A DNA stretch of 64,000 nt from Oncomelania hupensis (lineage: Eukaryota; Mollusca; Gastropoda; Littorinimorpha; Pomatiopsidae). Shown here one piece after another: positions 1 through 9,932 of this stretch (positions within the stretch are counted from its first letter, which is position 1; each line of letters begins with the position of its first letter). The stretch spans positions 52,185,799 to 52,249,798 of the forward strand of contig CM072525.1 in the NCBI GenBank assembly GCA_036898135.1. Reading direction: 5' to 3'. The notes under the pieces are model-generated. The model was not told the origin of the DNA. It worked only from the letters and a program-made list of their open reading frames with translations, and did not search any database. The position numbers and the translations under genes are program-made.

Positions 1-1613
1 TAAACCTTGGCTGGGGTGGAGCGTCAACTTCAGCTTTGCATAGATAAAATTCAGGGGTGGGTAGAAGAAAACGGCTTCCAATTTTCGCTTTCTAAAACCG
101 AATGCATTCATTTTCATCGCAAACAGAACCAGGATTTGAACCCTTCTCTACATGTTTATGGACAACCCATCAAAGTTTCTAAACAAGTAAAATTTTTGGG
201 TATTATTTTTGACAGCAAATTTACTTTTCTGCCGCATATTAAATACCTGAGGGAAAGCTGCCAGAAAGGTCTTAACGTTTTGAAAGTTATCAGCCACACA
301 GACTGGGGAGCAGACAAGCAAACTCTGCTCCTCCTCTATCGTTCTCTGGTACGCTCTAAATTGGATTATGGTAGCATCGTATATGGTTCCGCTAGGAAAG
401 GCTATTTAAAAGCCTTGGATCCAATCCATCATCAAGGTCTTCGGATCTGTCTGGGGCGTTTCGCACTTCACCAAAGGAAAGTCTCTACGCTGAGGCTGGT
501 GAACCTCCCTTAGAGATCCGCAGGCTTCAGCTCGCCATGAATTGTTTTCTCAAACTTAAAGCAAACCCTGAAAATCCCGCTTATGATTGTGTTCTAAACC
601 CGTTATTTACACTTAAATACTCCAACAAACCGACAGAAATTCCTCCTTTTGGTATCAGAATACGTCCTCACTTTGACACTGCAGGCATAGATGTTGACTC
701 TGTTAATGATGATCAATTGCTAACTGTACTTCAACAACTTTATCTTCGAACAATGTATCACTTTATATAACATGTTACTATATAAAGGATATGACAAACT
801 TTTTACAGACGGGTCGAAGAAAGGAGACTCAGTTGCTGCTGCGTCGGTCTCAGGAAGACACCTAGACCAGCATTTGCAACAGCGTCTACCTGATTTTTGT
901 TCTGTTTATACAGCTGAGCTCAAGGCAATTCATCTAGCTCTGAAACAGGTTTATCAATCCAAGAGAACCTCGTTTTTAATCCTGTCTGATTCACTGTCAG
1001 CCCTTCAGGCTCTTTCCATGAGAAAGATATCACACCCTTTTCTGGCAGAGATCCATAACCTCCACACAGAACTTGTTTCTGAGGGTAAAAAGATAGTTTT
1101 TATGTGGATACCTAGTCACATGGGCATCCACGGCAATATTGCAGTGGACAAAGCGGCTAAAGAAGCTCTGCATCTAGATTTCCCTTCAGAGATTTTCCAG
1201 TTTGTTCCATACTCTGACCTGCCTTGTATGACTGGAGTTTATTGTAAACGGCTGTGGCAGACTGAATGGTCTAAGCAAATCAATAACAAATTATTTGAAA
1301 TTCTTCCGGATTTATCTGCTTCTTTGCCTAACTTTGCGTCCACCCGCAAAGAGGAAACTGTTTTGGCTCGCCTTCATATTGGGCATACTTGTGTCACCCA
1401 TATAATTTCCTTTTAAAAGGAGAGGAACCACCATGGTGCTTTGCATGTGACAAAACGTTTTCCGTTCGTCATTTTATGTCTGAATGTGCTGATCTGGTTG
1501 ATTTAAGGGAAAGATATCTTGGTTCAGTACCTTTTAATGAGGTTTTTAAAGTATGCAATGGTCAGAACCTGTTTCAATTTTTACAAGATGTTGGTTTGTT
1601 TTATCGCATCTAA
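1..1613 (+). pseudogene. LINE pol 3' part: RT C-terminus, RNase H, zinc knuckle (frameshifted)
   Basis: The coding sequence is split over several frames. Positions 7-513 give the RT C-terminal region (SKTECIHF, VKFLGIIFD, RSLVRSKLDYGSIVYGSA). Positions 537-770 give the linker after RT. Positions 772-1416 give RNase H, with catalytic-type motifs FTDGSK, TAELKAIHLAL, LSDSLSALQAL and WIPSHMGIHGN. Positions 1389-1613 give the tail domain LLKGEEPPWCFACDK followed by H and C ligands. Frameshifts are needed near 490-513, 755-772 and 1393-1405, so this copy cannot make an intact protein. The product would nick and reverse-transcribe element RNA at its target; RNase H would remove the RNA strand. The domain assignment is confident, the clade less so. 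Confidence 0.8.
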
Positions 1614-1798
1614 ATCATGTCGTCTTGTCTTGTATTCTTGTTTGGATTTTATTGAAGAAACTGATTTTATTTACATCTTTCAAAATATTTAAATGTTAAA
1701 AGTTTAATCTCATTTTACTTAATTTGTTGGGGTCCTGATTCGGCTCTTGGCAGTCCGCTGGACCCTATAAGCACTGAGTATCTATCTATCTATCTACC
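1..1798 (+). mobile_element. Non-LTR retrotransposon, RNase H-bearing (I/Nimb-like), 3' part
   Basis: This is the 3' portion of a LINE cut by the window start. It encodes the end of the reverse transcriptase, an RNase H domain and a C-terminal Cys/His knuckle, followed by a short 3' UTR. The UTR ends with the motif CAGTCCGCTGGACC and a (TATC)n tail at about 1779-1796, as expected of a non-LTR 3' terminus with a simple-repeat tail. The order RT, RNase H, CX2C...H..C fits the I/Nimb/Jockey group; the exact clade is inference. Confidence 0.8.
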
Positions 1799-1800
1799 CA

Positions 1801-2290
1801 CAGTTTCCTTTTAAAAGGAGAAGAACCACCAAGGTGCTTTGCATGTGATAAATCTTTTTCCGTTCACCATTTCATGTCTGATTGTGCTGATCTGATTGAG
1901 GAAAGAGAAACATATTTTGGTTCAATACCTTTCAAAGAGATTTTTAAAGTATGTAATGGTCAACATCTGTTTCAATTTTTACATGATGTTGGTTTGTTTT
2001 ATCGCATATAAATCATATCGACATGTTTTGTTTAGTTTGGATTTTATTGATAGGACGAAATTTAATGATTTGATTGAAGAAAGAGATTATATTTTTAATA
2101 CATCAGTTTTAAAGAAGACTCTTAAAGAGGTGTCATGTAAAAGTTTGAGTATTTAAGAGTAACAGGTTTGTTTTTTAAGATTTGAATCATTTTATATTTT
2201 AAGATAACGTCTCTCTGGCCCTGATTTGGCTCGGAAGAGTCCGCTGGACCTAAAGCAATAATCTTGTATTGTATCTTGTATTGTATTTGT
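1801..2290 (+). mobile_element. Second, 5'-truncated copy of the same LINE 3' end
   Basis: It starts inside the zinc-knuckle coding region at the point equivalent to about 1405 of the first copy and runs through the 3' UTR, repeating the terminal motif AGTCCGCTGGACCTAAAGCA. It ends in a TTGTA-type tail rather than TATC. The two copies differ by many substitutions, so this is a separate insertion or subfamily, not a recent local duplicate. Extreme 5' truncation is normal for target-primed reverse transcription. Confidence 0.75.
1814..2011 (+). pseudogene. LINE pol C-terminal zinc-knuckle remnant
   Basis: Sixty-five codons are open in one frame, ending at TAA 2009-2011. They carry KGEEPPRCFACDKSFS, then H and C ligands (VHHFMSDCADL) and the terminal DVGLFYRI, matching the end of the upstream copy almost residue for residue. 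There is no start codon and no RT or RNase H. It is a dead 3' fragment. Confidence 0.75.
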
Positions 2291-2806
2291 AAGACTTATT
2301 GATAGATGGGCGATGGGCTACCACTATCGATCGTTCTTTTACCAGAATTCCAAAGCTGTGTGAGAGACTGATCACGGCACTTTGGTCACATAAAATTTAT
2401 ATTTGTTCTCGGGCGTTTTAGCATCATTTGGCTCAACTTGAGGAACGTTGATTACTAATCAAAAGACTAGATTATTATGTCTCGAGAGAAGAAAACTAAT
2501 AGCTACACAACAATACAAATAGAATGACACCAGTCGTATGTATGTAATTTCTCGTTTTATATATTCAACACAACTTTTACATGCACTTCATTAAACCGGT
2601 AAATTACTAATTCTAAGAGTTTGATGTGCTGGGAAAGTTTGTCAGCAGGTCTTCTTCATCATGTACTACGCGAATATATTCATAGTTCACTAAATGATCT
2701 AGTGGTCGATTATCTTTTCTCGAGGGTAACACTCAGTTGGCATTTGTGGGTGACTTATCTACTGCGCGTCGGCGAGTGATGGAGTCCTTCTGAGAAGTCT
2801 TGCCTC

Positions 2807-2944
2807 TCAGGTTGATCGGTTGAATCGTCTATCTCTTGAAGCTACGAGGGTGGGACGTGGAGAGGTAGAATCTTGGTTGTTCTCCTTCTGTACCACGGGA
2901 GCAAGCGTCATGCGTTTGTCTCCACAAACTGGCCCAGAGCTGAC
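2807..2944 (-). other. Candidate terminal exon in repeat copy 1 (unrecognised)
   Basis: On the minus strand, a pyrimidine-rich stretch ending in TTTTACAG precedes 45 open codons and a TGA (2807-2809). The reading includes GDKRMTLAPVVQ and STSPRPTLVASRD. The matching segment of copy 2 lacks one codon (AAG) but stays open, which weakly favours coding. I recognise no family. It may equally be non-coding intron sequence. Confidence 0.2.
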
Positions 2945-3181
2945 CTGTAAAAGTCGGAGCTCTGGCTACAATATTCTCGTTAGATACAAGTGTGCGGTCT
3001 CCTCTGCAAAGTGTCCATAGCATCAGACACCTGCAAGGTTCCCATATGCACAATTCGATTCGAATCTTAAGGCTAAGATACATCAATCCACATGCATCCA
3101 CATGTATTCCATATCTTTGCGTAATAATACAATTATGAATGAGCAAAACTATGACCAAATCGACGTACATGCTCCTAATAT

Positions 3182-3319
3182 GACCGCAAGAATTTGGGCT
3201 TTTAGCCTGTGCTTGTCATCCTTTGTCACCTGCAGTTTACCCTTCAGTTCCTCGATCTGAACGCGCGGCTTTGTCACTTTGACCTCTAGTGCTTTCTTGG
3301 CCTTGTCTAGGTCATGCAC
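3182..3319 (-). pseudogene. Myosin II heavy-chain tail-like exon, copy 1
   Basis: After an acceptor-like pyrimidine run and CAG (3320-3322), the minus strand opens with VHDLDKAKKALEVKV and continues QIEELKGKLQVTKDDK then HRLKAQ. This lines up without gaps with the non-muscle/smooth-type myosin II rod, whose known pattern is VHELEKxKRALE...QxEELEDELQATEDAKxRL. Heptad spacing and high Lys/Glu content fit a coiled coil. Only one exon-sized piece is present; the flanking myosin exons are absent and the 3' boundary is unclear. It is probably an orphan exon or pseudogene fragment. The family match is from memory and needs a search. Confidence 0.55.
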
Positions 3320-3625
3320 CTGATAGGGGGAAAAATTATGAACAGTAAACTGAGACTGTCCCTGCCATTGTCATATTGTGTAAAGAGATTGCATTTTGTA
3401 TCATATCGCTCACCCTCACCTCCAAATACAACCAACACTTAATCCCAACAAATAATAATAATACGGTAGATTTATATAGCGTGGTACCCCAACAAACATG
3501 GGCTCGCCACGCTTTACAATGCAATAAAAAAGCAATAGTATTAAAAACAAAACAAAATAAAATATGTAAAACAAAAACATGCCTAGTAAAAACTGCTAAA
3601 CCAGAAGTATGTACCTTAATTAACA

Positions 3626-3665
3626 GTACACACACAGACACACACACACACAATCACACACACAG
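3626..3665. repeat. (CA)n microsatellite in LINE 3' UTR
   Basis: Interrupted CA dinucleotide run (ACACACAGACACACACAC followed by AATCACACACACAG) inside the 3' untranslated part of the CR1/L2-like element. Confidence 0.85.
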
Positions 3666-4039
3666 ATGCACGAGCGCCTGGCCAAAGTACATGTCCACAA
3701 TAAAAGCATTCATTATCACATCATTTAACAAAGCAATACAACTAAAAATATTACACACCTTAAAAACAAAACATGATTGTAAACATTTCTTAAAACAGTA
3801 AAATACAATGAAAAGACATCAATCACAACATTAAAAGGGACTAGACTAAACTACAACAGATACATTTAACTAAACTAGTAGTATAAAAGAACTTGTACGA
3901 CATTGGTAAATACTCTTATATAAAATTAATAGATGACCTTCAACACGGACACAATACAAGCATTCACCTCAAGGTAATAGTTTAAAACTGGGCAGTCGAC
4001 TGGATGTCAGCAGGCAGAAGAATTGTGATGTTCTTTAGT

Positions 4040-6690
4040 TCAATCAGTGGGAAAGTATTGCTTGAAAAGATGTGTTTTGAGTGCTTTCTTGAAAGTCTGC
4101 GTGGATGCAAAACAACGAATGTTAGCTGGCAGCGAATTCCATTGTTTAGGGCCACAAAAAGCAAAAGATCTTTCACCATAGGTTTTTGTGCGTACTCTTT
4201 GTGTGGTGAGGACATGAGTGTCTGCGGATGAACGCAACTGTCGGGCAGGTGAGTAAGCAGACAGGAGTTGACTAAGATAGGATGGACAGGTATCAGAGAA
4301 GAAACTGTGACAGAGAACTGACAGTTTGTATCAATGCGTGCTTGGATAGGAAGCCAGTGAAAGGAAAATAGTAGTGGTGTCACGTGATCGCGTTTTTTTG
4401 CTTTCAGTACGAGCCGTGCTGCAGAATTTTGAACTTTTTGTAGTTTATCGATCAAAGATTTAGGACAGCCAGTGAGTAGGGAGTTACAATAGTCAAGACG
4501 AGAGAGAACAAAGGCACACACCAGAGTTTTGGTGGCATATACTGTAAGATACTGACGGATTGAGCTGATTTGGCGAATGGCAGTGTATGCAGAACGACAA
4601 ACATGTGAAACATGGTTATCAAGGGACATGTCATCAGATATGATGTAACCGAGATTCCTGGCAGAGGATGAGAAAGTAATGTCAGAGTTGCCAACAGAAA
4701 TAGAAGTAGGAAGGGTAGAGTGTGAAGACAATCTAGGATTTTGGAATAACAGCGCTTCTGTTTTGTCATCATTCAATTTAAGTTTGTTGTGAGCCATCCA
4801 AGACCTTACATCAGAAATGCACTGCTGCACGCTCTGGACGCAAGAATGAATCTCGGAAGGGCGGGAAGAATTGTACAGCTGTGTATCGTCAGCGAACGAC
4901 TGGTTATCAATGGCATGATTATCAAGAAGTAACAGCAATGGTCTGGTGTACATCACAAAAAGCACAGGTCCTAAAACAGAACCCTGTGGCACACCAAAGA
5001 TCATTTCTGTCTCATTAGACACGCTGCCATCGACAACAACAGCCTGCTTCCTTTCAAAGAGATAAGACTGAAACCAATTTAGTACCGACCCAGAGATACC
5101 AAAATGAAGCTGAAGAGTTTTAAGCAAAATGTCATGATCTACAGTATCAAATGCTGCAGATAAATCTAGCAGAGTGAGAACTGAAACATTTCCACAGTCC
5201 AGAGCGAGCAACAGGTCATTGGTAACTTTTAACAGAGCTGTTTCGGTACTATGAAAAGGTCTGTAAGCCGACTGGTTGGAGCAGATCAAAGAATGTGTAT
5301 TTAAATATGAAAATAACTGTTTCAAAACAATCTTTTCCAATATCTTTGACAAAAATGATAGGTTTGACACTGGTCTATAGTTCTGAAGGGTATTCTTGTC
5401 TAAACTAGGTTTCTTGAGTAAAGGCTTTACAACAGCAGATTTCATTGATGATGGAACAAAACCAGAGGACAGGCTATCATTTATAATGTTGGTTATAGTT
5501 GGTAACAGCTGGTCTACGCATTCTACTAACAGAGGGGTAGGAAGGGAATCAAGAGAACAAGTTGTAGGCTTTGACTTCAAAATCACATTTCTAATTTCTT
5601 GCTCAGACACTGGTTGAAAAACATTAAGTAATGAATCAGTGGGGTATGTATCTCCTCGTAGGTCAGCACAATGAATGGAAGAAGACATAGAATTCATGCC
5701 ATCTAATTTTGCCCGAATGTCAACTACTTTACTAGTGAAGAAATCACAGAAAATATTGGGCAGCTGGCATAAAGGGTGTGTGGAAGGCAGAACCGTTTTT
5801 CTGTCCTTTCCCCGAAGGCGGTCACACACTCCAAAGAGTTGCTTACTTGTTTTACTAGTTGTGATTTGATTACTAAAGTAACTTGACTTAGCTTGATGCA
5901 CAATATGCGTGGCATACCTTTTTGCCGCGCAATACACCTGCTTAAAAACCGTAAGTCCCGACTTGAGCCATTGTCTTTCAGCTCGGCGCCTCTGTCTTTT
6001 CGCCTCACGAAGCTCAGTTTTAATACCATCGTACCACGGCTCCGAACGGCCGACCCTAACCTTGCGGCGGGAGACGGGAGCATGCCTGTCCAGCACGGCA
6101 CTAAGTGTGGCATCCAGCTGTTCCACAGAGGGGCAAAGTGACGGGGACACTTCCACACTCAGGTCGCGCTTGAAGGCGTCTCTGTCCATGGCGCGAAGGT
6201 TACGTGTCTCCCTCAACAAAGCTGGAGGAGAAGGAGCTACAACAGTAAGATCACAGACCACACAAAAGTGATCAGATGACAGCTCCTGAGTAACAATGGT
6301 GGATCGCACTACATTATCTTGGGGCCTGTGCATTACCCAGTCAATCACGTGACCACCAGAATGGGTAGGCTGAGTGACAGATTGTTCTAAGCTAAACATG
6401 TTTAAAAGGTCAATCATTTTTCTTGCACTAGCTAAATGAGGTTCATTAAAATGAAAGTTTACATCGCCAACAATGAGGTAAGTACCAGACATGTTGTTAC
6501 AATAGTCTAACATTTCAGGAAACTCATGAAAAAAGATCGCATCAGTAAGGTTGTTCTTCTTTTTAGGATAAGTTCTATAAATACAAATGAAATGTACATT
6601 TTGCTGTAATGTTGACAACGTAACTTGCACAGCTTCAAAGGAAGTGTGAGGGAACGGAAAGTCTACAATGAAGCTCAAATGATTTGACAT
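4040..6690 (-). pseudogene. CR1/L2-like pol: partial endonuclease and reverse transcriptase
   Basis: The open frame starts upstream at 6753, but its first 21 codons are host repeat DNA; element sequence begins at a Met at 6690. It encodes the rear of an apurinic-type endonuclease (LIVGDVNFHFNE, QPTHSGGHVIDWVM, LSSDHFCVV), then RT: NYRPVSNLSFLSKILEKIV, LLDLSAAFDTVDHDILL, GVPQGSVLGPVLF and the catalytic SFADDTQLY, then the C-terminal LQKVQNSAARLVLKAKKRD and LPIQARID. A single-base frameshift at about 4325-4331 moves the true C-terminus (RTKTYGERSFAFCGPKQWNS, ending FKQYF) to another frame that stops at 4040; the tail of the long frame down to 3982 is nonsense. FADD and the C-terminal block are typical of CR1/L2/Rex-type elements. 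The EN N-terminus is missing, so it is inactive. Confidence 0.85.
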
Positions 6691-7319
6691 AGCAATTACA
6701 TAATGCAGATGATGGATGCCCTGTGTTAAATAAAATGAAGCTAGTAAGCTCACAATTATTGTGATGATATTCTGGGGAAGATACGTTTATCTTACTAGGG
6801 GGTAAGACTTATTGATAGATGGGCGATGGGCTACCACTATCGATCGTTCTTTTACCAGAATTCCACAGCTGTGTGAGAGACTGATCACGGCACTTTGGTC
6901 ACATTAAATTTATATTTGTTCTCGGGCGTTTTAGCATCATTTGGCTCAACTTGAGGAACGTTGATTACTAATCAAAAGACTAGATTATTATGTCTCGAGA
7001 GAAGAAAACTAATAGCTACACAACAATACAAATAGAATGACACCAGTCGTATGTATTTAATTTCTCGTTTTATATATTCAACACAACTTTTACATGCACT
7101 TCATTAAACCGGTAAATTACTCATTCTAAGAGTTCGATGTGCTGGGAAAGTTTGTCAGCAGGTCTTCTTCATCATGTACTACGCGAATATATTCATAGTT
7201 CACTAAATGATCTAGTGGTCGATTATCTTTTCTCGAGGGTAACACTCAGTTGGCATTTGTGGGTGACTTATCTACTGCGCGTTGGCGAGTGATGGAGTCC
7301 TTCTGAGAAGTCTTGCCTC

Positions 7320-7454
7320 TCAGGTTGATCGGTTGAATCGTCTATCTCTTGAAGCTACGAGGGTGGGACGTGGAGAGGTAGAATCTTGGTTGTTCTCCTG
7401 TACCACGGGAGCAAGCGTCATGCGTTTGTCTCCACAAACTGGCCCAGAGCTGAC
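7320..7454 (-). other. Candidate terminal exon in repeat copy 2 (unrecognised)
   Basis: The counterpart of 2807-2944: TTTTACAG, then 44 open codons and TGA at 7320-7322. It differs from copy 1 by an in-frame loss of AAG after CAG. No domain is recognised; low confidence that it is coding. Confidence 0.2.
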
Positions 7455-7691
7455 CTGTAAAAGTCGGAGCTCTGGCTACAATATTCTCGTTAGATACAAG
7501 TGTGCGGTCTCCTCTGCAAAGTGTCCATAGCATCAGCCACCTGCAAGGTTCCCATGTGCACAATTCGATTCGAATCTTAAGGCTAAGATACATCAATCCA
7601 CATGCATCCACATGTATTCCGTATCTTTGCGTAATAATACAATTATGAATGAGCAAAACTATGACCAAATCGACGTACATGCTCCTAATAT

Positions 7692-7829
7692 GACCGCAAG
7701 AATTTGGGCTTTCAGCCTGTGCTTGTCATCCTTTGTCACCTGCAGTTTACCCTTCAGTTCCTCGATCTGCACGCGCTGCTTTGTCACTTTGACCTCTAGT
7801 GCTTTCTTGGTCTTGTCTAGGTCATGCAC
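7692..7829 (-). pseudogene. Myosin II heavy-chain tail-like exon, copy 2
   Basis: The same exon-like segment as in repeat copy 1, preceded by CCCCCTATCAG (acceptor-like, phase 0). It reads VHDLDKTKKALEVKVTKQR, then VQIEELKGKLQVTKDDKHRL. In the sense direction it lies downstream of the N-terminus-like segment at 8479-8676, the order expected within a myosin gene, but everything between (motor domain, neck, most of the rod) is missing from this stretch. This subtype (KKALEVKV) differs from the subtype in the large units (KLELKV) by two codons and several replacements. Confidence 0.6.
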
Positions 7830-8070
7830 CTGATAGGGGGAAAAATTATGAACAGTAAAATGAGACTGTCCCTGCCATTGTCATATTGTGTAAAGAGATT
7901 GCATTTTGTATCATATCGCTCACCCTCACCTCCAAATACAACCAACACTTAATCCCAACAATTACATAATGCAGATGATGGATGCCCTGTGTTAAATAAA
8001 ATGAAGCTAGTAAGCTCATAAATTATTGTGATGATATTCTGGGGAAGATACGTTTATCTTACTAGGGGGT

Positions 8071-8478
8071 AAAACTTATTGATAGATGGGCGATGGGCTA
8101 CCACTATCGATCGTTCTTTTACCAGAATTCCAAAGCTGTCTGAGAGACTGATCACGGCACTTTGGTCACATAAAATTTATATTTCTCGGGCGTTTTAGCA
8201 TCATTTGGCTCAACTTGAGGAACGTTGATTACTAATCAAAAGACTAGATTATTATGTCTCGAGAGAAGAAAACTAATAGCTACACAACAATACAAATAGA
8301 ATGACACCAGTCGTATGTATGTAATTTCTCGTTTTATATATTCAACACAACTTTTACATGCACTTCATTAAATCGGTAAATTACTAATTCTAAGAGTTCG
8401 ATGTGCTGGGAAAGTTTGTCAGTAGGTCTTCTTCATCATGTACTATGCGAATATATTCATAGTTCACTAAATGATCTA
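8071..8478. repeat. 1.27-kb repeat, copy 3 (truncated)
   Basis: The first 408 bp of the repeat, ending at CACTAAATGATCTA, where copies 1 and 2 continue GTGGTCGATT but this copy continues into the myosin N-terminus-like segment. The same truncated piece opens units 2 and 3 (26300-26709 and 45428-45837). Confidence 0.85.
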
Positions 8479-8676
8479 TAGGCCATGGGTTTTGTCTGGT
8501 ATCCAAATCATTTTTTCTGCTGACATATCTGCCTCCACTGTAATATCGTCAATGGTCAGGTAGCGCAGTTCATCGGCGCTCAAGTCCGCTGTAGTTGTTG
8601 GAGAAGATTTATGTCCCCGGACACATGGAGCGTAAAAGGCCGATGAGCAGCTTGCGTCCGCTATACCTTCCGCCAT
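8476..8676 (-). pseudogene. Myosin heavy-chain N-terminus-like segment (unit 1)
   Basis: Sixty-six codons from an ATG in good context (AAGATGGCGG, 8674-8676) to TAG. The first half (MAEGIADASC, then a Ser/Thr-rich stretch) is unrecognised. The second half, ELRYLTIDDI followed by AEKMIWIPDKTHG, resembles the start of myosin II heavy chains, where RYLxVD is followed by AKKLVWIPxxxHGF before the SH3-like domain. The frame is open upstream of the ATG as well, to 8901. There is no motor domain or obvious splice donor after HGL; the sequence switches to the 1.27-kb repeat. Another minus-strand frame is also open here down to a TAG at 8390-8392. Fragment or first exon; the myosin call is moderate. 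Confidence 0.45.
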
Positions 8677-8814
8677 CTTGAAATCAACTGACACGAAAAC
8701 AGACACGTCGTCACTCCCGATTGACCGGTTCGTGTCATGTGACTTGGGTTCTGCACTGAGTTGAAAAACAAACGCAATTTTTACCCAAAAAATGACCCTA
8801 ACATGGTTCGTACG

Positions 8815-8935
8815 CTCTTGAACCTCCTTGAATCTCCTTGAATTTTCTATGTCTTGTTCAAGGGCCCTTGAATCTCCTTGAAAAATGCCAAAGTGCCTCA
8901 CCTCCTTGAAAACTCCTTAAAATTTGCATCAGTGT
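8815..8935. repeat. CTCCTTGAA mini-repeat cluster
   Basis: About six scattered copies of CTCCTTGAA or close variants, with a palindromic CAAGGGCCCTTG in the middle. It lies just upstream (sense) of the myosin N-terminus-like ATG. Function unknown. Confidence 0.6.
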
Positions 8936-9817
8936 ATCTATCCATTGTTTGACCTAAAAGTTTTAATGTCAGGTTTTTAAGAAAAAAATTGTAAAATAAA
9001 AATTTATAAAACATTAAACAAAAATTATAATATTATTTGTCTTGTGAACTGTCCGACGATCGGAACTTTTGTCGTCTGCTAATGGTAAGGGAAGTAACCT
9101 CCACTGGAAATTGTTCACTCCCTTGTTCTACTTCGAAAGCGCATAGTTACCTTGCTTTCAACCTACCGATTTTTCTATTCTTCATGATCTGTCCATCGTG
9201 ATGATATTTGGTAATTATATATGTTATCATGTACCTCCATATGAAAATATCTAGATCCGCTCGGAGAATGAGAATAAAGGGCTGGAAACAAGCACAGGAC
9301 AGCGCATATATGACGTCATCCCTTGCAGGCTGACATTTAAAAAAAACACAAAAAAACCTGTTCTGCACAAACTACTTGACCTATTAATTAAGGAGACCTA
9401 TTTCCATGCACATTTATGTCTAGATTCATTTCTGGTCCCAAAGCTCTGATTGCCTATGCAGTTTAGTTTCTGTTGATGTAAAATGGAAACAACACAGGCA
9501 CCTAGATCTAAATTGAACACCTGTCAACAACAAACGGCAACAATCTCACACTAACAAAAGAAATTCACTTACTATTGATTAACATCACCCGGGAACAAAC
9601 GAGTCCAAAATGATACAGTTTGTGCATTTTTACATCATCATTTACACTGATCGGGTAAACAAAATCTATTTTGGCAATTCACGCTTTGTTTCTTTACAAG
9701 CAAATGCCGTCACATCATCACCGAACTGAGTGATTTCATTTGAGTACTCTTAGCATGTGTGCAACGAAAATAATTCGATCTAGAAGGGCAAAGCCAATAT
9801 GACACACATGCTCCTAA
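8936..9817. other. AT-rich region, nothing recognised
   Basis: About 880 bp without a convincing gene. It contains a CRE-like palindrome TGACGTCA (about 9311), an AAGGGAAGTAACC motif common in molluscan non-coding DNA, and a 73-codon minus-strand frame (9147-9368) with no recognisable domain. The stretch is repeated almost unchanged in units 2 and 3. Confidence 0.6.
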
Positions 9818-9932
9818 TGGAACTTGCAATATGTAACATGAAAATGAGTGCCACTCTAGCCCTAACCCTAACCCAAATTCTAAGTACTGTAATCCTAACG
9901 CTAAACACATGTATCAACATTTGCCGTAAAAA
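9818..9932. repeat. 115-bp repeat with short telomere-type array
   Basis: It contains CCCTAACCCTAACCC (9860-9874), that is (TTAGGG)2.5 on the minus strand, inside a conserved 115-bp context starting ATGGAACTTGCAATATG. The same context recurs at about 21731, 28049, 40030, 47177 and 58866. It abuts the broken end of gypsy copy A here and the 5' end of NL-B elsewhere. Confidence 0.8.

Larger units (their letters stand above)
3451..6692 (-). mobile_element. CR1/L2-like non-LTR retrotransposon, 5'-truncated
   Basis: A 3.24-kb insertion in minus orientation. Its 3' end is an (ATT)n-type tail on the minus strand (plus AATAATAATAATA at 3451). Its 5' end stops inside the endonuclease domain at 6692. 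The empty site CCCAACAATTACATAATG is present at about 7954, 22185, 26183, 40483 and 45312, so both borders are exact to within the shared CAA, which could be a 3-bp target duplication. It encodes EN and RT but no RNase H. The 3' UTR (3451-4039) contains a (CA)n tract. Confidence 0.9.
2291..6803. repeat. 1.27-kb tandem repeat, copy 1 (split by a LINE)
   Basis: It begins AAGACTTATTGATAGATGGG and runs to 3450, then resumes at 6693 after the inserted CR1/L2-like element and ends at the start of copy 2 (6804). Without the insertion it is about 1271 bp, against 1267 bp for copy 2, and the two are nearly identical. The minus strand holds a myosin-tail-like segment (3182-3319). Parts of the same repeat recur in each large unit further right. 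Confidence 0.85.
6804..8070. repeat. 1.27-kb tandem repeat, copy 2 (intact)
   Basis: A full 1267-bp copy without the LINE, directly abutting copy 1 on the left and the truncated copy 3 on the right. It shows the uninterrupted site at 7954-7971 that the LINE used in copy 1. Apart from the exon-like segments, no coding sequence is recognised. Confidence 0.85.

Noticed and set aside
2829..3170. 113-codon minus-strand frame in the 1.27-kb repeat (and the 97-codon relative at 21623)
   Set aside because: No recognisable motif, and it runs through repeat borders and the telomere-type array in different copies.
9147..9368. 73-codon minus-strand frame conserved in all three units
   Set aside because: Conservation is explained by recent duplication; I see no domain, and the composition is like the AT-rich surroundings.
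9860..9874. A chromosome end or true telomere
   Set aside because: Only 2.5 repeats, with unrelated sequence on both sides.
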